From positions 1,329,109-1,393,108 of the forward strand of contig ML677330.1 in NCBI GenBank assembly GCA_007922305.1: a stretch of DNA of 64,000 bases, written 5' to 3'. The DNA comes from Dermatemys mawii (taxonomy: Eukaryota; Chordata; Testudines; Dermatemydidae). The translations under genes and the position numbers were made by a program. Below are positions 45,945-57,084 of the stretch, in pieces (positions within the stretch are counted from its first letter, which is position 1; each line of letters opens with the position of its first letter). The notes beneath the pieces are model-generated. The model saw only the letters and a list, made by a program, of their open reading frames with translations. It made no database searches and was not told where the DNA came from.

Positions 45945-45956
45945 TAGTCTTATTAG

Positions 45957-46682
45957 AGGAGTTACAGACTCTCATCCAGTTTGTTCAGGCTTAGATGGAT
46001 ATATTCCAAGCATACAAGGAAAAGTTATTTCTATTCCTCTTTTATCCCCAGCCCACCTTCAAAAAAGTGTGAAGGTGATCGTGTACTGCTCAGGCTTGCA
46101 CAATCTTCCAGATGTCAGCTGAGTTTGCAGGGGGAAGGGAGGTGGCTCCGTGGTCTGTATTCCTAAAATCTATTTTCCTGTCCCAGTATTACAGGACTGG
46201 ATACTCTTCCAGACATGGTGCAATCATTAAATTCCCACACTGAGTTGATCCATTACCCACAAGACAGCAGAGGACACTAATCCTAGCCTAGACCAACTCC
46301 ACTGGGCTACTTGATCCTGCAAAGGGAGGAAGAGGTAAAATAAGAATCAACAGTCAAAAGTGGGAGGTGGAGAGCTCAGTGGCCAGGTGCCCTCCAATGC
46401 TCAGTGAAGATCTACAATTTCCCAAAGCACAGGGTCAGGATTTTATTTTCCCTCTTCTCTTGCAATGCAGCCTGGCATCTAGACAGGTCAGTCTGCTGTA
46501 GAGTTGATATTGATGGCCTACCATACCGTACAATGCTTAAAATGGAATTAGATGACCCTAAGAAACCTAAAAGTAGAAAGTTGTGGCCACCATCGTGATT
46601 TTCAGGGGTGCTGCACATTCAAAGCTCCCCTTGACTCCATGGGTAATTGTGGGTGTTCGACAGTTATCAAGAGTCAGGTTTA
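45957..46682. other. Non-coding stretch
   Basis: Nothing recognised. Confidence 0.4.
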
Positions 46683-46850
46683 TGGGCCAAGATTTTCAAA
46701 ACTACTAACGACTTTTAGTGCCTAATTTGAGAGTCCTTGAAGGGGCCTGATTTCAGAGAGAGTTTCTCAGCATATCCTGAAAAAATCAGGCCCACTTAAG
46801 GTGTCTCAAGTTGGGCATCAAAAATGGGGGCACCTGTAGTTTCTATTTAG
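46683..46850. repeat. Palindromic MITE relic (GGGCCAAGATTTTCAAAA family)
   Basis: GGGGCCTGATTTCAG at 46742-46756 and CTGAAAAAATCAGGCCCAC at about 46777-46795 pair. Outer AGTGCCTAATTTGAGAGTCC and GGTGTCTCAAGTTGGGCATC pair imperfectly. Confidence 0.65.
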
Positions 46851-48028
46851 TCCTGACCATCACAGTCAGGCCTGATCCGGTATGACAATTTCTACATGCT
46901 TATTCATTCTGATCCCAGGGTGAAACAGTCCCTTTGATATTACTGTGAAAGCACCATTCCAAAAGAAGCCCCAGGTGAGGCTGGCCTTTAAGGATTGACA
47001 TGGACAAAAGAAAGAAGGGATGTTTGGGGGCCTGATAGCTCATGCATCAAGTATTATTATTCGATTTACTAAAAGGTACAAGATTACCTGCCTGGGCCAT
47101 TTTTTAAACCCACTGATCCCTGGTGCCTCAAACATTTTGGAGTTTTTATTTGAAATATTTCTGTAAACTGTAGTGAAAATGAGGCTTATGACAAGATTGT
47201 TCAGATAGACAAGGGAGGGCCAAAGTTCACATTTAAAAAAAAAAATAAAATCAACGGGATCTTTTTGGTAGATTTTGCTGCTAAGTGAGGGAGAGCAAAA
47301 GGACAACAATCATTTTTTGAATATCTTTTCTGCCCACTGTAAAATATGCCTTCCTGCCTTCTTCAGTTAGATAGCAGAGCAAGAGCCTTTTAGAACAGCA
47401 TGAGAACAGGGGCTGGAATATTTGCATACAAAAGCAATTAACATAAGGGAGTGAGGAGGATTCCTCTGAGCATTTAGATCTCTCCTTTACTTAACAAAGC
47501 TTGGATGGGAGAAAGTAAATGCTGCTTTTTTTCTATTTAGGTTCTTACACTGTGTCCATCCCCATGGCATCTGAGCACCTTCCAGCAGTGCACTAAGCAA
47601 AGGGACTAGCATTTGCCATGCGCCATTTTCTTCTTTAACTCTTTCTCTTCGCAGAGGAAAAATTATATTATATCCATTGGATTGGAAAGTGGTGAGCTTT
47701 AAGCTAGTTCTTAGACCCTGTGGGAATTAGTTCCATAGTCTTGAATCAGCCCCCAAGAAAACTCCATCTCTTGCCTAAATGCATTTTGCCCTTACTTTAG
47801 GCCATTCCTGTGTCACAGCAGAACTGGGGTGTCAATGATCTTCCTCATCTCGGAGCTTTAGATCTTTTAGATGTCCCAGACTCAGATCACTAAGCACTTT
47901 GAAGATAAAAAATGAGATCTTGAATTTCACATGGCAGCCATCCCAACCATCTCCTGGGTGCCTGGGCTTTCATCATCCTGACCCAGACCAGGCCAGAGAG
48001 AGGGACCCAGGTGACATTACCACCTTGA
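46851..48028. other. Non-coding stretch
   Basis: No gene recognised. 47820-48025 (CTTTGAAGATAAAAAATGAG, ATCTTGAATTTCACATGGCA) may be an old dispersed repeat, but I cannot name it. Confidence 0.35.
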
Positions 48029-48036
48029 ATTAAATG

Positions 48037-49747
48037 TAGGGTGATCATATTTTCCTCTGCCAAATACAAGACACCTGTATAATTATTCCCATTCAAGCAA
48101 GTTCAATAGCAATCAGAACTATGCAGTACAAATGTTCAAATTAACATGAATTTGACTGAGCCCCTGCTAAAAAGAAATACTGTGTAGTTAGATTCTTTGT
48201 ATTTACCTTCTTATATTTAAGGCTTTAGGGTTCACACCAGGATGGGTGAAACACACACATACACACACAGACACACACACACACTCTCATCCAGGGAGGG
48301 TGACTGACTGACCCAACCCTTTCTGCTAGGCCTCTCTGCCCTCCATGCCTTGCTGGGCCCCTGGGACTGACTTGCCTCTCCTGGTACTTGGTGCTACATC
48401 CTCCCGAGGCAACATGCAGGGTCACGTGGCCTCCCTCCTCCCCCGCCCCAAGATTTCTGCCAGGGTTCATGCGCGAATGCAGCCAGCAGCAGCCTTTTCG
48501 CAATGTGCAGAAGGGAAGGGATGGGAGCTGCTTCCTGCTGCACTGGAGATGTGGGGGTGAGGGAGGGATGAATTGGCCCTTGTCTTTGCAGAGCTCATTT
48601 CCTGCTCTTCTTCCCTCCCCCTCCATGGCTGGAAGCAGCTTGTCAAAAGGTAGCTGACACTTCCAGGCTGCTGCTGGCCACCGACAACCCAACTGCCTCA
48701 GCATGGGCAGGAAGAGATTAAGCCCTAAGGATGCATGTGCACCAGAGCCCAGGGAACCTGACTGCAGGGGCTTCAGTGAACCTGGCCTGAGAGGTGGCTC
48801 AGCAGGGGAAGGTACCTGGGGATGGAGCAGCCTCGTGCTCCGTGGGGGCAGAACCTGAGGGGAGAGGGCGCAGGTGAAAAGGGTGCTAAGCCCCTGAGGA
48901 TCTGCTGTGGAGCCTGCAGGGCCAGGGTGTGAACAAGCTGGAAAAAAATCACTTCCCTGCCACACACCCTACCCTGGCCACTCCAGCACTTAGCTGATGG
49001 GTGGAGAGGGTTCCCCGTGCCAGCACTGTGTGGAGCTTTGGCACATCCAGGGTTCAGCTCCTCTTGGCCAACACCCTGGGCCAGAGGGTTTGGGGTTTTC
49101 CCAGAGAGCCAGTCCAGCCAGAGGCGGGGTGCGGGGGGGAGGAAGGAGCCTGCTGGCCCCGCTTTCCGTGAGCTGAGCACTCGGATGAGGGTCTGATTCT
49201 CCGCACAGCATTGGAAGCGGAATGCACCACCCTGGGAGACATGGAGGAGCAGCAGAGCTGTGAGGGGGAAGGGACAAAGCAGGGAGAGGACAGAAAGAGG
49301 GGGAACATGTGGATGGATGGGCAGCAGAGGGGACACGTAACCAGCTGCCACCTGCCCGCTCTCACTAGCCACTGCAGCTCTCAGTGCACTGCCAGCACGA
49401 GTCGGAAATAGGACAGTGGGCAGAAGCCTGCTGGCCAAGAGTCAGCATGTGGCGGGGGTTGTGCTAACAGATCAACAGGGGGAGTGGCCAGCCCTGAGAG
49501 TTGCATCTTTGCCCTGCCACCAGCCTTACACATCTACCCCCCATCGTCAGCTGCTGCGCCCCGCCCCCCACACACCTTCACTGCTGGTGGGCTGGTATCT
49601 GACCAGCAGCAGGACTTGCCAGTACTGATGAGGAGAAAACAGAAAATGTGGGACAATTTGCCCATTTTTAAGAAAAATTCAGGACACCTGCAAGAGGGCT
49701 TAAATACAGGACTGTCCCTTTAAAAAACAGGATATCTGGTCACCCTA
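48037..49747 (-). mobile_element. 1.7-kb GC-rich hAT-like element, copy B, perfect 8-bp target duplication
   Basis: Starts TAGGGTGATCA and ends TGGTCACCCTA, flanked by ATTAAATG at 48029-48036 and at 49748-49755, an exact 8-bp duplication. Inverted relative to copy A (19403-21109), with matching order of parts: AT-rich subterminal at 48040-48230, GC-rich interior, and the ACAGGACTGTCCC-type end. A CA-rich microsatellite (48247-48286) has expanded inside. The long minus frames here (246 codons at 48965-48225; 221 at 49438-48773) are Pro/Ser/Leu/Cys-rich and stop-poor because of base composition. The corresponding frames in copy A are interrupted, so I do not call a gene. Confidence 0.9.
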
Positions 49748-49755
49748 ATTAAATG

Positions 49756-50540
49756 GGATCAGACTTTAACAACAACATCACCAGCCCATCTCAACTAGCT
49801 TCTCCGCTGTTCCGTTACTATGTTTGATATCATGTAAGAGACCTAGAAGCAAGGGTGTTTTTACTTCTATAAAACATCTCCAGCTGAAGGGAATGGAAAC
49901 AAGGAATGTTGTTAAAATGAAAGCTTACTTAATTTACATTTCAACTGCTTTAACTATTTTTCCTTCCTTTTCATTATCTTTAATAAAATATTAAAAGGAT
50001 GTTAACTGTTTTTGCATTGGTACTAAATAGTCTGAGGTGTCTGTATACCAAACGCGAACCTTGTCTAACACTGTTTAAAGTCAAACAGTGACTGGTTCTC
50101 AAACAGTGACTGAGGTACTTTTAAAAACAAATTATCCACCATGTAGAGGAAGTGTCTCATTATGAAGATCTATACCAACATTCCCCAAAGTATGTGTATA
50201 TAAGAAGGAGAGAGAAACCAGGAAGACATGTAACTTAAAGATAGGTAGGGATGTAACACAGTGCATTGAAGAATGTGTGACAAGATACATTTTCCTGCAC
50301 AGTAGATTCAACTTTCAAAAATTTGGGAAGCACGACTTTAAAAGGGAAAAAGTTATATATAAAATTAGAAACTAGAGCTTCTTTATCAATCAATAGGCCA
50401 ATTCCTGCAGTATCACAGTACTTTTATGTGCATATTCTATGGTAAATCACCTAAACCTTTAATGTAACATTTTTACAAACCTAAAATGTAATTCATGTTT
50501 TTATCTAAGATGATCCATAGGAAAGAAAGCGATGGCTGAT
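49756..50540. other. Non-coding stretch
   Basis: Contains an 18-bp tandem pair (TCAAACAGTGACTGGTTC, then TCAAACAGTGACTGAGGT, 50081-50116), preceded by an inverted CACTGTTT at 50070-50077. Confidence 0.4.
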
Positions 50541-50583
50541 GCCATTATTTCCGATATCCATAAGGGATATCAGAAATAATGGC
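50541..50583. repeat. Compact hairpin: 19-bp stem, 5-base loop
   Basis: GCCATTATTTCCGATATCC (50541-50559) pairs with GGATATCAGAAATAATGGC (50565-50583) at 18 of 19 positions around the loop ATAAG. The stem does not continue into the flanks. Confidence 0.85.
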
Positions 50584-50819
50584 AAGAAGAGAAGAAATTT
50601 TGTTCCTACTAAGCTGATTGGGATCTCACTGCATAATATGAAATTATGCAGATGTAGACTTCAAGAGGAATTTTCATGAATCATGAACAAAAGGTTTGAT
50701 AGGCTTCACTGCAAGTACTGTCTACTTAAGAATAATGCCATAGTATACAAGAACTTGTCAAATGACCATTAGCTACAGAAGTGATGGAAATCTATAGCTG
50801 AATAGATAATATACAACTC

Positions 50820-50822
<3 letters not shown>

Positions 50823-50854
<32 letters not shown>
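50823..50854. repeat. (TG)n microsatellite
   Basis: About fifteen uninterrupted TG units immediately before the LTR. Confidence 0.95.
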
Positions 50855-50856
<2 letters not shown>

Positions 50857-51504
50857 TGTGATGAGTCAGACAAGAAGGATATAGGAGAGTGCTGGAAGGC
50901 AGGTATATCAGCCTCAGGATGTGCAGGTCCTTGTTCCCTGGATAGCCAAACAAAGGCTACTCCAGACCAATCAAGACACCTGGGGCCAATTAAGAACCTT
51001 CTAGAAAGGAGTAGAAACAGCTAGCCTAATTGGGACACCTGAAGCCAATCAGGGACTGGCTGAAGCAACAGATAAAAACCTTCCAGTTAGTCAGGTGGGC
51101 TGTGGAAGGAGGTTGTGCTTTTGGTGAGACTGAGTGGTAGACAACATATCATCTGGAAGGAAGGAGGCCCTGAGGTAAGGGTGAAGTGGAGTTTGAAGAA
51201 GCAGGGACTGCTGTGGGGAAGTAGCCCAGGGAATTGTATTGTGTTTTGTGGATAAAAGATCAGCCATCTTAGCTGATACTATTAGGGTCCCTGGGCTGGA
51301 GCCCAGAGTAGAGGGTGGGCCCGGGCTCCCCCTGCTCTTTCCACCTTCCATACTGGCCTGTGATGAAGGTAACTCACTAGGTGGTGACTCTTGCCAATTA
51401 TACCGAGAAAGGGAGGTCACTCTGGGGCCTAGATGAGTTTCTGAGGCCCCTCAATCTGCCAGGAAGCGCAGGACCCACAAGTACAAACTTGGAGCTTTGT
51501 CACA
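50857..51504 (+). mobile_element. Solo LTR (copy 2), TG...CA ends, 4-bp target duplication
   Basis: Begins TGTGATGAGTCAGACAAG and ends GGAGCTTTGTCACA, flanked by GTAT at 50853-50856 and 51505-51508. It is the inverted counterpart of 11417-12075. A TATA-like AGATAAAAACC near 51069 would suit an LTR promoter, but this is inference. No internal retroviral sequence adjoins. The antisense 109-codon frame (51420-51091) corresponds to the one in copy 1. Confidence 0.87.
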
Positions 51505-51552
51505 GTATATATATATATAATGTGTGTGTATGAGAGAGAGAGAGAGAGAGAC
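51505..51552. repeat. Compound microsatellite (TA)n (TG)n (GA)n
   Basis: Follows the LTR directly. The LTR therefore appears to have inserted into a GT/TA microsatellite. Confidence 0.85.
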
Positions 51553-51849
51553 TTAGCAAACAGCTTTTTGTCTTGTAATTAACACTGAGTTTTCCAGTTC
51601 AAAGTATGTATTTGAAAATAAGCATTCTTAAAGCCAGAAAAGTGACTGTAAAAATGACATCTTCTTACTCAAGAGTTCTGTTCCCTGTGTTTATCCAGAG
51701 TCATACAAGCTCATTGACAAAAATAAAGTTCTTACTACTTTTAATTCATATTGTTATGGTGCACCTCTCCATTGATCAAGGTTCCTTTACAAATGAAACA
51801 CACAAATTTCCTATTGGACCAATACTGTTGAGCCTTTCCTACCAACCAA
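51553..51849. other. Short non-coding stretch
   Basis: Nothing recognised. Confidence 0.4.
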
Positions 51850-52190
51850 CCTGTTATGGACTGGGATGCAGGTGGTCTGATCTAGTAGTCAGAACAGCAG
51901 TCAGCCCAGTGTGTGGGCAGGCATCCAAGTTGAGGAGCAAAGCTGAGGGTCAGCACCAGTGTCAACTGCCCATTGCAAGAACCAAGGGTCAAGCCAGAGG
52001 TGAGGGTTGGAGCCGGAACTGGTAATTGATGGTCAGAAGTGAGGCAGAAGAGGAGGAACTGGAGGAGAGGCAAGAATCAAGCATGGAGCCACAGCCTGGT
52101 GGGAACAGGAGCAAGGGCAGAGGCAAGGGAGAAGAAAAGCAGGAAGCACACAAAAGCAGAGTCCAATGCAGCCATCAGAAGAAATCACCT
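51850..52190 (+). mobile_element. LTR-like fragment (GGTCAGAAGCC / GGAGCCGGAACTG type)
   Basis: Purine-rich tandem-like phrases such as CAAGGGTCAAGCCAGAGGTG, AGGGTTGGAGCCGGAACTGG and GGAACAGGAGCAAGGGCAGA resemble LTRs common in turtle genomes. The 139-codon frame at 51606-52025 is in my view a by-product. Ends not resolved. Confidence 0.4.
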
Positions 52191-52195
52191 AGGTT

Positions 52196-52285
52196 ATGTC
52201 TACACTGCAATTAGAAACCCACAGCTGGCCCATGCCGGCTGATTCGGGTTCACAGGTCTGTTTAATTGCACTATAGATATTCCAG
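52196..52285. repeat. MITE fragment (GTCTACACTGCAATTAGA end)
   Basis: TATGTCTACACTGCAATTAG and AGCTGGCCCATGCCGGCTGA match the left end of the element class at 45276-45536. AATTGCACTATAGATATTCC is a decayed right end, so this is an internally deleted copy. Confidence 0.65.
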
Positions 52286-53577
52286 CTCAGACTGCAGAAA
52301 TCAATACACATACATAAGAAAATGTAACAATATTTAGACATCGATTAACAAAGGAAAGCTGAAGTTGTGAAGTGTCTGGTATGGGACTTGATAATGGTGG
52401 GAGCATCCTGATGAGCTGCCCACTTGTGAGTAACTGATCGTTGCTTGTTACTGTTTTAGCTTAATAGAGATTTGTTACCCCAGTCTGCTGAATGGTGAAC
52501 TTCAGTCCAATAGACTCCATTATATTTCAGGTGAGCACCTTTGCTGATCATGGCATGAGCTGCGTTTCCATTTTCAGCATTCACTATACACTTAGTTTTA
52601 CCACAATGGCCAAAAAGGAAGTTTATAACCAATTTTTGTCAAAACTAGGCAATCCACTAGTTCACATGGAGTATTTGAAAAAAAAAATCATTATAAGTTC
52701 AGCAATTTAGGGTAATGTAACATGTATTTTGATATGTTTTTCTCCTTCACCCTCCCCAGTTGCCCAAGCCCTGAAACACAAAAATTGTTTTTGTTTTTCC
52801 CCCCCTCCAAGTTTTCCAAGAGACTTTCCTTCTAGTCGAAGCCTAAGTACTAGGCTTTTCAGGTGTAACAGATTTATTTTATACATTTTTAAACACCAAC
52901 GTTTAGAAAATATTCAAAACACAGAGATTATAATGGAACAGGTCTAAGCATGACAACTGTCATCACTACAAAATGGGAAACTTAACATGGCAAAGGATAC
53001 AGTGCTTTCCCAGATTTCCCATTTTACCCTCAGTGGTGAAGTAGCCATCTTACAGACATCAACATATTGCAACGCTGCGTGTCTCCCCCATCTGTATTGC
53101 TCACTGGACCTAAAGTAATGTGAGCCTTCTAATTTTCCCCTTTATAAAAGGACAATTTTGTTAAAAATATAGCCTCACTGTGATATACGTTCAAGATTAT
53201 GAAAGGCAAAAATTGATTAAGCATGGTATTTGGACAATACATTGTTAAAATTACTATTCATAGACTGTATGTCCTGGATGTATATACTAAACCCAAACAC
53301 ACATGGGTAGTCCCTTTGAAACTACTTACATGCATATAGTTATCTATATGCATAAGTCTTTCCAGAATCAGGGCCCAATTTACATGGTTCTCTCCATGTG
53401 TTAAACTCAATGCAGTATGATTCTTATCTGCAATTAAACCTTCAAGACAAGAGAGCAGGGTGTAATTTCAGTTATTATATTCAACTTTCTATTTTGCTGT
53501 ATATTGAGTTTTTCCTTTGAGAAGATACTGAAGCCTAAGCTATATTTATCAGGAATTATAAGCTTGAGTTCCCTCAG
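52286..53577. other. AT-rich non-coding stretch
   Basis: Nothing recognised; a C-run at 52800-52806. Confidence 0.4.
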
Positions 53578-53850
53578 ATGAGCCTGGGGCTAGCTGGCTC
53601 AGCCCTCAGGCCAGTTAATGAGCCCAGCTGGACTGCAGCAGAATCACTTGACTGGAGCCAACAGGGCTACAATTAAATTTAGCAGCAGATGCCATCTATC
53701 CTGCTATAGCCCCATTCCCAGCCTTGCTCTTGACCTTTTCCAGTCCCACTCCAGTTTACTCCAGTCTTGTCCAGCTTCTGGCTTGGACTCTTGGTTCCTC
53801 TTTCTGGCTCTAAGGACTCGGTGTTGACCTGTGACCCTGATCTGATCTTA
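53578..53850 (-). mobile_element. LTR-like or other GC-richer repeat fragment
   Basis: CCAGTCCCACTCCAGTTTAC, CCAGCTTCTGGCTTGGACTC and TTTCTGGCTCTAAGGACTCG form a pyrimidine-rich series resembling LTR sequences of turtle genomes. The ends are not resolved and the strand is uncertain. Confidence 0.35.
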
Positions 53851-55679
53851 GGAAAGGTTTTGCAAAATTAAACTATATCTCATGTGCTAAGGAATGCTAA
53901 AATGTTTTAGAAAGTAATAAATCAGAGTGATTAACGCTGTCATGATGAAAGTAGGGGAAATAAAAGTAACAATTTTTGTTAGAGCTTTGCAAAAGTACGA
54001 GACCTAGATAGTTAGCCTACATTAAGCTCTTCAGGCTAATAACTTCTAGCAATATGTACCTCATAATAAACAAGCCACAAAAGAAAAAGGTTTGAGCTTA
54101 AAATAAGCTGACAATGTTGAGGACTTTGTTAAAGTCCATGTGTGGGCCAACATGTGAAAAAAAGTGGTACCGAAACAACCACAGGTTTACCCAAGCAGCT
54201 GGCACTACACAGCTAGCCTCATCTCTTCAGGAACATGTCCTCTAGAACACTGCTCAAGAATTAGCACCAAGAGTCTCCTTGCACGTGATCCAATTTGTTG
54301 GCACTCATATGCCAACACTGACGTACTCAAAGTGAAGAAAAGATACTAACATTTCTGTTCAGAAGTCAGTTTGTAATTAAACAGGTGCCATAGTAGTGGT
54401 AATCATGTGGAAGGCTAAGTAAGTTTCCTGCAGGCTTGGTGCATGGTGATGAGCACAGAACACTTGCCCCTCTGCTTCCCCATCCCCACATGCAATTCTT
54501 TGACCCTGCAAAATGCTCTCTGTGAACTCTGGAGGCTAGGAGGCAGCCCCTCTCCCTGAACTCTGCCATCCTTCATGGAGGGTGAGAGAGATGTGCTGAG
54601 CGGACTAATGACCTATGGATATTTGCCTTCACTGCCTGCCAATGGGGAGTGGGAGAGAAAACAAGACTTCCATTTCTCCTAGGAACGGGTACAGATAAAA
54701 TAATTAAGCTAAAAACTTTTGAACAACATTTTAAATGAACCTTAACCAAAGCTCTATATTGTTTTTGAGAAATTACTAACTTTAATTTTAAACAATTTAT
54801 CAATTTCATCCACTTCTGCACTCCCCACTCTTGGAACAGATGAAACACAGGTAAAAAGGGTGCCTGGGACCAAACTAGATGCAGGAAGAAACTTGGTCAG
54901 AAAAGCCCCTCACAATATTCCCAGCCCAACTTGTTCACTCAAGGGGGCACAGTTAGTTCAGATAGCTAGGACAAATACCCATCCTTTGGCTCGTTTATCT
55001 CAGTCAGAGTTTTGCCTACATTCATCACTGCCTCAGTAATATCCTACTCATAGATAAACTGACAAACACTAGAACAGAAGGTAAGCACTCTCCCAGGATC
55101 CCTGTTAAAAGTGTTATTCATTGTTTTAGATGTTGCTTTAGTTTCATTTTTTGATAATGACTTGCTACATATGTGCAGTAGAAACTTTGCAAACTTTATA
55201 ACATGCAGGTAGATCATAAAAACTAATATATGCAGTTAAGATATTCAGTTTTTTAAAATGACATTTATATGAACTATCATGTCAGGTAATGTTGGTATAT
55301 TTTAGGGTTGACTGGGCCATTTAATGTTTGGGGTTTCACTTTTTCATTAATGTTCATATATGAAGTTCCTACATAATAATTTCATATATAAAATGGTAAC
55401 TTTTACTATGTTTTAGTTATTAATTTTTTATTAGTGTTGCTGTTTGTAATTATATGAATATATAACAATCTCTAAACACACTTTGAAATAACTTTCATAC
55501 CTGAGTCAAAACTCTTACAAGAACAAAGTTTATTGTAGCAAAAAAGGAAATCAAGGTGGTCTAGATTCATGGTTTGTTTCATACTCATTTTCCCATCTAG
55601 GTGTGATTATACACTTATAACCATTCTATATTACCTTTGTTGTATCGTATAGATCAGATCATATAACTAAAATATGAAC
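53851..55679. other. Long AT-rich non-coding stretch
   Basis: No gene or repeat recognised. Confidence 0.45.
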
Positions 55680-56130
55680 ACATGGTCAGGGCATGGCTGG
55701 CACTCCATGGCTGCGCCAGGAGCCTTCTCTCTTGTTTGCACCTCTACAGGGGTCAGCCACCATCCTAGGCCTTATAGTTTAGGATTGTAGGGACCAAGGA
55801 GTGTTAACATGGTCAGAGGTCCCCCCAGAAATCGTTCACATGGTATACACAACTGAACTGCTCTCATTTTAACTAAGTATAGCACCACTCAAGTTTGACC
55901 TGCCAAGCCCCTCCATTGTGGCAGAGGGGCCACCAGGGCATATTTCATGAAGTGGCATTATGACCTGGTGCGCCTAGTCACACCACCACTCAGTTTGGGG
56001 GGCCTCTCAAGTGAGGGACCTGGGGCAAATGCTGCTCTCCCGGTGGCTCTTTCCCTGCCAATAGTGTGCACTCTGTGTAACACACATACGGGCTGTGGGA
56101 GCAACTAAGCACTGTCAACAGCACTCGTCA
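55680..56130. other. GC-richer segment, possible unclassified repeat
   Basis: From CATGGTCAGGGCATGGCTGG to GTGACCAACA-like DNA the composition is clearly higher in G+C than either side, with GCAGAGGGGCCACCAGGGC and GGTGCGCCTAGTCACACC. No terminal repeats or duplication found. Confidence 0.3.
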
Positions 56131-56694
56131 CCCCTTGATTTTATATTTGAGAGGTAGAATATGAAACACCGCAAAGACAAATGATCTCAAGTCCTCTTAA
56201 AAATAACACTTTACAACTATCCTTCTAGCAGCAGATGGAAATAGACACCTGACTCCACCAACATTGAGAGTCAGTTGTGACCAACATTTTACAGTTCCCT
56301 AGAAAAAAAACTTCTTCCCACCTGATTTAGTAACTTCTTGTTCCTCCTCAATTTCAAGTATCTCCTTTTTCTTCTTTCACACTGCCTATTAGTAAGTTTA
56401 CTCCTTTTTCCTCTCATGCTTTCCATCATGTACACAGATACTGGCTTCTGGCACTAATCGTAAACACACACCCAGAATACAGACTTTCAGAACAAAAAGT
56501 CACACTGAAGAAATAGATGAGGAAATTTGGAGCTCACTAATCTTAGGCCCAGTCCTGGTTTCCAACATAGTCACCACTTCCATAGACTCCAGTCTAACAG
56601 CAAAGCCAATGGGCCTATTGCCTGAATGTGAACTAAATAAATCACAACTCTTGACACAGCCTCAGTGAAAAAGAAAAAAAAAGTATCTAAGATC
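56131..56694. other. Non-coding stretch
   Basis: Nothing recognised. Confidence 0.4.
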
Positions 56695-56782
56695 TGATTC
56701 TCCTTCCACTTACACACAGGAAATTAACGACTAACTCCACTGAAGTCACACTGGTGTGAAGAGGTGGTAGGGAGAGAATCAG
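56695..56782. repeat. Palindromic MITE relic (CTGATTCTCC ... GGAGAGAATCAG)
   Basis: CTGATTCTCCTTCCAC at the left and GTAGGGAGAGAATCAG at the right pair imperfectly. The core CTCCACTGAAGTCACACTGG lies between, with CTTACACACAGG and CTGGTGTGAAG as the inner arms. Confidence 0.75.
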
Positions 56783-56985
56783 AAGTCCAAATTCTACCTT
56801 CATACTTGTGTGAGACTCTGGACTTGTATTTGAGTTCAAATAATTTGAACATGTATATGTAAATGTTTGAAATAATTTTTAATGTCTTATAATATGAATT
56901 AAATGTACCAATTCTGGCAAAGAAATAAGACTATTTATAAATACAAGGCTAAGGCCTCTCTCTCTTCATAGAGTAAGGATGAGCT
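56783..56985. other. Short non-coding stretch
   Basis: Nothing recognised. Confidence 0.35.
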
Positions 56986-57084
56986 CTTCAAAGGTGCCAA
57001 AAGGAAAAATAGGAAATAGGCATCTAAATCCTATTGAAATTCTATGGAATTTTGGCACCTAAATCTTTGAAAATCCCAACCTAA
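56986..57084. repeat. Palindromic MITE relic (TTCAAAGGTGCC ... GGCACC...TTTGAAAATCCC)
   Basis: TTCAAAGGTGCCAAAAGGAA and ATCTAAATCCTATTGAAATT, then TTGGCACCTAAATCTTTGAA. The two halves pair around CCTATTGAAATTCTATGG. Confidence 0.75.

Noticed and set aside
48225..48965. 246-codon minus-strand open frame
   Set aside because: Lies inside the 1.7-kb hAT-like element, ends in a CA-microsatellite-encoded Cys/Val run, has a Pro/Ser/Leu-rich composition due to C-rich DNA, and the matching part of copy A is interrupted.
48773..49438. 221-codon minus-strand open frame
   Set aside because: Same GC-rich element interior, overlapping other open frames of similar length; no domain.
50541..50583. microRNA precursor
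   Set aside because: Stem is only 19 bp with a 5-base loop, too short for a usual animal precursor, and the flanks do not pair.
11417..51504. Large inverted segmental duplication (LTR + hAT on both sides)
   Set aside because: Spacing between LTR and hAT element differs (about 7.3 kb and 1.1 kb), the intervening DNA is not shared, and each insertion has its own target duplication, so these are independent insertions.
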